From NCBI GenBank assembly GCA_900553765.1, contig USET01000007.1, positions 1-18,783 of the forward strand: a stretch of DNA of 18,783 bases, in the 5' to 3' direction. Below the pieces are notes generated by a model. That model was given only the letters and a program-made list of their open reading frames with translations, did not search any database and was not told where the DNA came from. Positions 14,777 through 18,783 of the stretch are shown in pieces. The DNA comes from an uncultured Mycoplasmatota bacterium. Its GTDB lineage: Bacteria > Bacillota_I > Bacilli_A > RF39 > UBA660. The position numbers and the translations under genes are program-made. How positions within the stretch are numbered: the stretch's first letter is position 1; each line of letters starts with the position of its first letter.

Positions 14777-14805
14777 ATTATAACCCACTTACGTAGGAAA
14801 TTCAA
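14777..14805 (-). promoter_or_regulatory. Promoter of the minus-strand SDR gene
   Basis: On the minus strand TTGAAT (14805-14800), an exact 17-bp spacer and TATAAT (14782-14777). Predicted start near 14770 gives a very short leader (about 12 nt) beginning at the ribosome binding site. Confidence 0.7.
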
Positions 14806-14847
14806 ACAAATTCAGCATATTATATATTTTTATTACATACAAAATAT

Positions 14848-14855
14848 GCTAAAAT
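14848..14855 (+). promoter_or_regulatory. Candidate extended -10 of the nucleosidase gene
   Basis: TGC-TAAAAT (TG at 14847-14848, -10 hexamer 14850-14855) in a very AT-rich stretch without a good -35. An 8-bp inverted repeat (14814-14821 with 14843-14850) overlaps its upstream edge. Confidence 0.4.
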
Positions 14856-14876
14856 AAAATAGAAATGAGGGATTGT

Positions 14877-15542
14877 ATGAAATTAGCTATTATTGTCGCA
14901 ATGGAAAAAGAGATTGAACTATTAATCAAGTATTACGAAGCAAAAGAAATATCTTCAACACATCATATCTATCAATCTCAAAAATATCCAAATATATACA
15001 TATCACGTAGTGGAATCGGAAAAGTAAATGCTGCAATGAATACACAATATCTTATCGATACTTATGAACCAAATTATATTATTAATACAGGTTGTGCAGG
15101 AAGTCTTGTAGATAGCGTACATATCATGGATACAGTCGTAGCAAAATTTTCCACCTACCATGATTTCTTGCCATTGAGAATTATGAAACAAAACACGCCA
15201 GACGAAGGAAAAATCGAAAGCAACATTGATATGTTAAATCAAGCAGAACAAGTTCTAAAAGAACGAAAAGAACCATATCATATTGGTACAATTTGCAGTG
15301 GAGATTGTTTTGTAACTAATGAATTACAAAGAGATCAGATATACGAACAAACAGAAGCTTTATGCGTCGACATGGAAAGTGCTAGCATCGCCCACGTATC
15401 AAAGAAAAATAACATTCCTTTTATATCGATACGAACGATGTCAGATTTTTCGGATGGCGCAGAAGAAAAAGAGCAAGAAGCAGCTAATGTAGCAAGCCAA
15501 ATCGTAATTGAAATTGTAAAGAATTATGAAAAAACTATTTGA
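14877..15542 (+). CDS. mtnN: 5'-methylthioadenosine/S-adenosylhomocysteine nucleosidase
   Basis: 221 residues from ATG 14877, with GAGGGA about 5 nt upstream; an in-frame ATG at 14865 lacks a ribosome binding site. The enzyme hydrolyses MTA and SAH to adenine and thioribose sugars, removing inhibitors of methyltransferases and feeding the activated-methyl cycle. Seen: IIVAMEKEIELL at the start, NTGCAGSL (70-77), GDCFVTN, VDMESASIAHV with Glu167, and the general acid Asp190 in TMSDFSDGA. Length matches MtnN (Pfs). It ends 17 nt inside a small downstream reading frame and shares its terminator. Confidence 0.95.
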   Translation: MKLAIIVAMEKEIELLIKYYEAKEISSTHHIYQSQKYPNIYISRSGIGKVNAAMNTQYLIDTYEPNYIINTGCAGSLVDSVHIMDTVVAKFSTYHDFLPLRIMKQNTPDEGKIESNIDMLNQAEQVLKERKEPYHIGTICSGDCFVTNELQRDQIYEQTEALCVDMESASIAHVSKKNNIPFISIRTMSDFSDGAEEKEQEAANVASQIVIEIVKNYEKTI

Positions 15543-15639
15543 TTGGTTCATTGAGTATGATATGGGAGAACTCATTGTTCTTATTGGTGGATTCTTACTA
15601 ACCATTATCGCTTTTATCTTATATATCGTATTCTATTAA
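15526..15639 (+). CDS. Small single-span membrane protein (37 residues), hypothetical
   Basis: ATG 15526 overlaps the last 17 nt of the nucleosidase gene in another frame. The peptide starts MKKLFDWFIEYDMGE and then has one strongly hydrophobic segment (residues about 16-37, LIVLIGGFLLTIIAFILYI). It ends at TAA 15639, which overlaps the terminator palindrome. The ribosome binding site is weak (AAAGAA), so translation may depend on coupling to the upstream gene. I recognise no family. The tight fit between the nucleosidase and the terminator and the clean amphipathic-plus-membrane layout favour a real gene. Confidence 0.55.
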   Translation: MKKLFDWFIEYDMGELIVLIGGFLLTIIAFILYIVFY

Positions 15640-15662
15640 AACACCTAATTAGGTGTTTTTTT
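15638..15662 (+). terminator. Intrinsic terminator of mtnN and the small membrane protein
   Basis: A perfect palindrome, 9-bp stem (15638-15646 with 15651-15659) with loop AATT, merging into a T-run to 15662. On the minus strand it has four T, so it may also back up rplQ termination. Confidence 0.82.
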
Positions 15663-15663
15663 A

Positions 15664-15692
15664 TAAAAAAAAGATGCAACTATTTTGCATCT
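15664..15692 (-). terminator. Intrinsic terminator of the alpha operon (rplQ end)
   Basis: An 8-bp perfect stem (15692-15685 with 15679-15672), loop of 5 nt, and a run of about seven T on the minus strand. The 5' arm is made of the last rplQ codons and the TAG stop lies inside the loop. Confidence 0.85.
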
Positions 15693-16036
15693 CCTTCTAC
15701 TAATTCTAAAATTACCATTAAAGCATCGTCACCTTTGCGCTCATTTAATTTTAAAATTCTTGTATATCCACCATTTCTTGTTGCATAACGTACTGCTAAA
15801 TCGTCAAATACTTTTTTAACAGCTTCATTGTCATTTTGTAAGAAAGCAAGTGCTTTTCTTCTTGCAACTAATGATCCATCTTTTCCGTAAGTAATCATCT
15901 TATCAAGAAACTTACGAGCTTCTTTTGCTCTAGTTTCAGTTGTTTGGATTCTTTCGTTCATGATGAGATCTTTCGTTAGATTGGCAAGCATACTTCTTCT
16001 ATGTTTATTATTAACTCCTAATTTTCTATAAGCCAT
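15680..16036 (-). CDS. rplQ: 50S ribosomal protein L17
   Basis: 118 residues. It starts [25 protein letters not shown], the standard L17 N-terminus, and has [11 protein letters not shown] and [25 protein letters not shown] at the end. It lies at the polypeptide exit side of the 50S subunit. AGGAGG precedes the ATG, 17 nt after rpoA; last gene of the alpha operon. Confidence 0.98.
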   Translation of the reverse strand: MAYRKLGVNNKHRRSMLANLTKDLIMNERIQTTETRAKEARKFLDKMITYGKDGSLVARRKALAFLQNDNEAVKKVFDDLAVRYATRNGGYTRILKLNERKGDDALMVILELVEGDAK

Positions 16037-16053
16037 AATATTCCTCCTAACTA

Positions 16054-17004
16054 TTAGTCTTCATCGCGGAATTTAAGTCCCATATCTTTAATTTTATCGA
16101 TAACTTCTTTTAAAGATTTTTTACCTAAATTACGAATTTTCATCATTTCTAATTCTGATTTTTCCGTCAAATCACCTAGTGTGTTAACTCCAGCTCTTTT
16201 TAAACAATTGTAAGCACGAACTGAGAAATCTAAATCATCGATAGAAGTCTCTAACTTCTTGAGCTTACTATCTTCTTGTTTTGCATTCATAATTCCTGTC
16301 GTATCAGCAATTTCACTTAAGTTAGTAATGATATTCAAATGTTCGATCATAATCTTAGCAGATAAAGCCATAGCTTCCTCTGGACGAATTGATCCCTTTG
16401 TATATACATTCATAATTAACTTATCGTAATTAGCATCTTGCCCAACACGAGCGCTTTCTACTTCGTAGCTAACTCTTTCAATTGGTGAATAGAGAGCATC
16501 GATAGGAATATATCCTAATTTTGTATTTTCAACGTATTTCTTGTTTTCATTAGATGGTACATAACCTCGACCATTGGCAACGATTAATTCCATGGCTAAT
16601 TTTCCACCTTTAGATACTGTTGCAATTACTTGATCAGGATTCATAATTTCTATATCTGCAGAAGTTTGGATATCTCCAGCTGTAACTGTTTTCTCCCCAC
16701 TTACAGATAAACGAAGAACCTTTTCCTCTTCTGTATGATTTTTTACAACGACATTCTTTAAGTTTAAGATAATCGTCGTAACATCTTCTACAACACCTTC
16801 CATAGTTTGAAATTCATGTGCGACACCATCAATTTTTACAGCTACAATAGCGCTTCCTGGCATACTTGATAACATGATTCTTCTAAGTGCATTTCCGATT
16901 GTTGTACCGAATCCTCTTTCCAAAGGTTCTAATTCAAATTTTCCATAATTATTACTTTCTACATATTCTGTAATTTTGTAGACTGGTTTTTCAAAGTTTA
17001 ACAT
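16054..17004 (-). CDS. rpoA: DNA-directed RNA polymerase subunit alpha
   Basis: 316 residues, normal for Bacillota. The N-terminal dimerisation domain (about 1-225) contains [21 protein letters not shown]; the C-terminal domain (about 245-312) has [24 protein letters not shown] and [13 protein letters not shown], which bind UP-element DNA and activators. It sits between rpsK and rplQ; rpsD is absent from the operon, as in Bacillus. Confidence 0.98.
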   Translation of the reverse strand: MLNFEKPVYKITEYVESNNYGKFELEPLERGFGTTIGNALRRIMLSSMPGSAIVAVKIDGVAHEFQTMEGVVEDVTTIILNLKNVVVKNHTEEEKVLRLSVSGEKTVTAGDIQTSADIEIMNPDQVIATVSKGGKLAMELIVANGRGYVPSNENKKYVENTKLGYIPIDALYSPIERVSYEVESARVGQDANYDKLIMNVYTKGSIRPEEAMALSAKIMIEHLNIITNLSEIADTTGIMNAKQEDSKLKKLETSIDDLDFSVRAYNCLKRAGVNTLGDLTEKSELEMMKIRNLGKKSLKEVIDKIKDMGLKFRDED

Positions 17005-17024
17005 TCCTCAACACTCCTTTTCTT

Positions 17025-17408
17025 TTATCCACGTGGACGTTTTGGTGGGCGACATCCGTTATGTGGTATTGGTGTTACATCAGTGATTGCAGTAATTTCA
17101 AGTCCAGCTGTTTGTAATGAACGAATGGCAGTTTCACGTCCTGATCCAATTCCTTTTACGAAAACTTCTACTTTTTTCATTCCCATAGCAACAGCTGCTT
17201 TTCCTGCAGCTTCAGCTGACATTCCAGCAGCAAATGGAGTTGATTTCTTACTTCCTTTGAACCCTAATGTTCCAGCAGAAGCCCAGCTGATTGCATTCCC
17301 TTCTTTATCACAAATTGTTACGATTGTGTTATTGAACGTTGAATGAATATAAGCTTTCCCCTCTGGTACATTCTTTTTCACTTTACGTTTTCTTGGTTTA
17401 TAAGCCAT
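17025..17408 (-). CDS. rpsK: 30S ribosomal protein S11
   Basis: 127 residues. Seen: [41 protein letters not shown] and the invariant end [18 protein letters not shown]. Part of the 30S platform. AGGAGG lies upstream of the ATG; 26 nt after rpsM. Confidence 0.98.
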   Translation of the reverse strand: MAYKPRKRKVKKNVPEGKAYIHSTFNNTIVTICDKEGNAISWASAGTLGFKGSKKSTPFAAGMSAEAAGKAAVAMGMKKVEVFVKGIGSGRETAIRSLQTAGLEITAITDVTPIPHNGCRPPKRPRG

Positions 17409-17434
17409 TTAAATAACCTCCTTTTTTTGCACTA

Positions 17435-17800
17435 CTATTTTTTCTTGTTCGCTACAGTCTTACCTTTACCCTTACGAGTTCTAGCATTACGATTTGTTCT
17501 TTGCCCTCTTACAGGTAAACCTTTTTTGTGACGAGTTCCTTGATATGAGTTAATTTCCATTTTTGTTTTGATGTTCATATTAACTTCACGTCTTAAATCA
17601 CCTTCAGTTAAATATTTGTTTACTTCATCACGAATACGAATTAACTCTTCATTTGTTAAATCTTTTGCTCTTGTATTTTCGTTAATATTTGCATCCTTAC
17701 AAATCTTTGTTGCAAGTGATTTTCCGATTCCATAAATGTAAGTCAATGCGATAACGATTCTTTTATTATTTGGTATATCTACACCTTTAATACGTGCCAT
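17435..17800 (-). CDS. rpsM: 30S ribosomal protein S13
   Basis: 121 residues. [28 protein letters not shown] opens the helix-two-turn-helix domain; [16 protein letters not shown] and a basic tail ending VANKKK contact tRNA and the subunit bridge at the 30S head. AGGAGG ribosome binding site; 15 nt after rpmJ. Confidence 0.98.
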   Translation of the reverse strand: MARIKGVDIPNNKRIVIALTYIYGIGKSLATKICKDANINENTRAKDLTNEELIRIRDEVNKYLTEGDLRREVNMNIKTKMEINSYQGTRHKKGLPVRGQRTNRNARTRKGKGKTVANKKK

Positions 17801-17815
17801 AAAACACCTCCTATA

Positions 17816-17929
17816 TTAACCTTGTCTTTGTTTATGCTTAGGGTTTTCACAAATTACGTATACTTTCCCCTTACGTTTAATTACTCTACATTTATCACAC
17901 ATTGGTTTTACTGATGGTTTTACTTTCAT
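17816..17929 (-). CDS. rpmJ: 50S ribosomal protein L36 (zinc-binding form)
   Basis: 37 residues, [20 protein letters not shown] at the start. Cys11, Cys14, Cys27 and His32 form the zinc site of the C+ type L36. It lies between infA (11-nt gap) and rpsM with a GAGGG-type ribosome binding site. Confidence 0.97.
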   Translation of the reverse strand: MKVKPSVKPMCDKCRVIKRKGKVYVICENPKHKQRQG

Positions 17930-17940
17930 TCAAATCCCTC

Positions 17941-18156
17941 CTACTTTCTATAGGTTATGCGCCCACGTGTTAGATCATATGGTGAAAGTTCTAGTGTTAC
18001 TGTATCACCTGGTAAGATACGAATATAGTTCATACGCATCTTACCAGAAACGTGAGCAATTACAGTATGTTTGTTTTCAAGTTCTACTTTAAATCCACCC
18101 TTTGGTAATTTTTCAATTACCTTTCCTTCTACTTCAATAATATCATTTTTTGCCAT
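17941..18156 (-). CDS. infA: Translation initiation factor IF-1
   Basis: 71 residues, the standard OB-fold IF-1: [20 protein letters not shown], ahead of [17 protein letters not shown] and ending [10 protein letters not shown]. It occupies the A site of the 30S subunit during initiation. Its GAGGTGA ribosome binding site overlaps the map stop codon (4-nt gap), so it is coupled to map. Confidence 0.98.
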   Translation of the reverse strand: MAKNDIIEVEGKVIEKLPKGGFKVELENKHTVIAHVSGKMRMNYIRILPGDTVTLELSPYDLTRGRITYRK

Positions 18157-18160
18157 ATTA

Positions 18161-18783
18161 TCACCTCTTCGTCAATATTTCATATCCATCATCCAACACT
18201 AAGACCGTATGTTCAAAGTGTGCGGATGGTTTATCATCTGCGGTAATTACTGTCCAATCATCATCTAGCATATACACATCAGCTGTCCCCAAATTTAACA
18301 TTGGTTCTACTGCGATCACCATTCCTGTTTTCAGTTCTGGTCCTGTTCCTTTCTTACCATAATTTGGTACGTCCGGTTCTTCGTGTACACTACTACCGAC
18401 TCCATGACCGACAAGTTCTTTTACTACTCCTAAACGATGTTCAGTCGCGTATTTTTCTACCGCGTATCCAATATCCCCTACATGGGCACCATTCTTGATG
18501 ACAGAGAGGCCTTCCATTAAGGCTTGTTCTGTATCGCGAAGTAGTCGTGCTTTTGGATGACTGATATTTCCAACAGGATAAGTCCAAGCGGAATCACCAT
18601 GAAATCCATGATAGCAAGCACCAATATCTATAGATACGATATCGCCTTCCTTCAAACGACGGTTTCCAGGAATCCCGTGGACAACTTCTTCATTGACTGA
18701 AATACAGCATCCAGCGGGAAATCCATAGAGGCCTTTAAAAGAAGGGGTCGCATCCGAATTTAATATAAATTCTTCTGCTAATC
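18161..18783 (-). CDS. map: Type I methionine aminopeptidase (partial, N-terminus beyond the window)
   Basis: The open frame continues to the right edge, so about 207 C-terminal codons are visible. The enzyme removes N-terminal Met from new proteins. Seen: [16 protein letters not shown], the metal ligands Asp in [19 protein letters not shown] (two Asp), His in [13 protein letters not shown], Glu in VIAVEPML and Glu in HFEHTVLV, a complete five-residue metal site. An apparent start at 18655 (TTG) is only an internal codon. Next to infA as in most Bacillota, where adk and secY usually precede it. Confidence 0.96.
   Translation of the reverse strand, partial: LAEEFILNSDATPSFKGLYGFPAGCCISVNEEVVHGIPGNRRLKEGDIVSIDIGACYHGFHGDSAWTYPVGNISHPKARLLRDTEQALMEGLSVIKNGAHVGDIGYAVEKYATEHRLGVVKELVGHGVGSSVHEEPDVPNYGKKGTGPELKTGMVIAVEPMLNLGTADVYMLDDDWTVITADDKPSAHFEHTVLVLDDGYEILTKR

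Noticed and set aside
1..18783. Alternative genetic code with TGA as Trp, suggested by the low GC content
   Set aside because: TGA serves as stop in ecfT and map, and Trp is encoded by TGG throughout.
1..18783. CRISPR array, insertion sequence or attachment site
   Set aside because: No regularly spaced repeats, transposase-like frame or long terminal repeats were found on reading both strands.

Overview
This AT-rich window uses strong AGGAGG-type ribosome binding sites, compact operons and short intrinsic terminators. It comes from a low-GC Gram-positive bacterium (Bacillota). The alpha-operon order map-infA-rpmJ-rpsM-rpsK-rpoA-rplQ, the ECF-truA and rplM-rpsI blocks, and a CwlD-like amidase fit Bacilli/Erysipelotrichia-like gut lineages. 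That placement is an inference. TGA is used as a stop codon and TGG encodes Trp, so the code is standard.

Layout, left to right. 1-198 (-): 5' part of a polysaccharide pyruvyl transferase gene. 308-1492 (-): VanZ/RDD membrane protein. 1605-3639 (-): two-gene unit of an Abi_2/HEPN protein followed by a membrane-anchored HtrA-like protease. 3733-6001 (-): SAM-dependent methyltransferase, RluA-type pseudouridine synthase (8-nt overlap) and CwlD-like amidase. 6161-7381 (+): tRNA-guanine transglycosylase, divergent from the methyltransferase. 7460-8322 (-): rplM-rpsI behind a consensus promoter and a structured leader. 8494-9280 (-): DUF4234 and DUF2752 small membrane proteins. 9337-12425 (-): ecfA1-ecfA2-ecfT-truA, tightly overlapping. 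12578-13982 (+): FabG-like SDR and a flavin reductase-rubredoxin fusion with an apparent frameshift. 14006-14758 (-): second SDR. 14877-15639 (+): MTA/SAH nucleosidase and an overlapping 37-residue membrane peptide. 15680-18783 (-): end of the ribosomal alpha operon, running off the right edge inside map.

Most of the window is housekeeping: translation (ribosomal proteins, IF-1, RNA polymerase alpha, Met aminopeptidase), RNA modification (Tgt, TruA, RluA-type, methyltransferase), vitamin uptake (ECF module), SAM by-product recycling (nucleosidase) and envelope functions. In many Bacillota the rplQ, ecfA1A2T-truA and rplM-rpsI blocks form one contiguous run. Here they are separated by inserted units, each with its own promoter.

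The most unusual observations are these: an ECF energising module in which both ATPases have lost conserved catalytic-motif residues (Walker B Glu to Gln and Q-loop and H-loop changes in EcfA1, H-loop His to Arg in EcfA2, non-canonical signatures in both); a Tgt whose base-binding pocket differs at the positions known to set queuine/preQ1 preference; a one-base frameshift at the start of the flavin reductase; an rplM leader able to form a pseudoknot; and repeated overlap of stop codons with terminator hairpins. I saw no CRISPR array, insertion sequence, tRNA or rRNA, and no gene-free stretch longer than about 300 bases.
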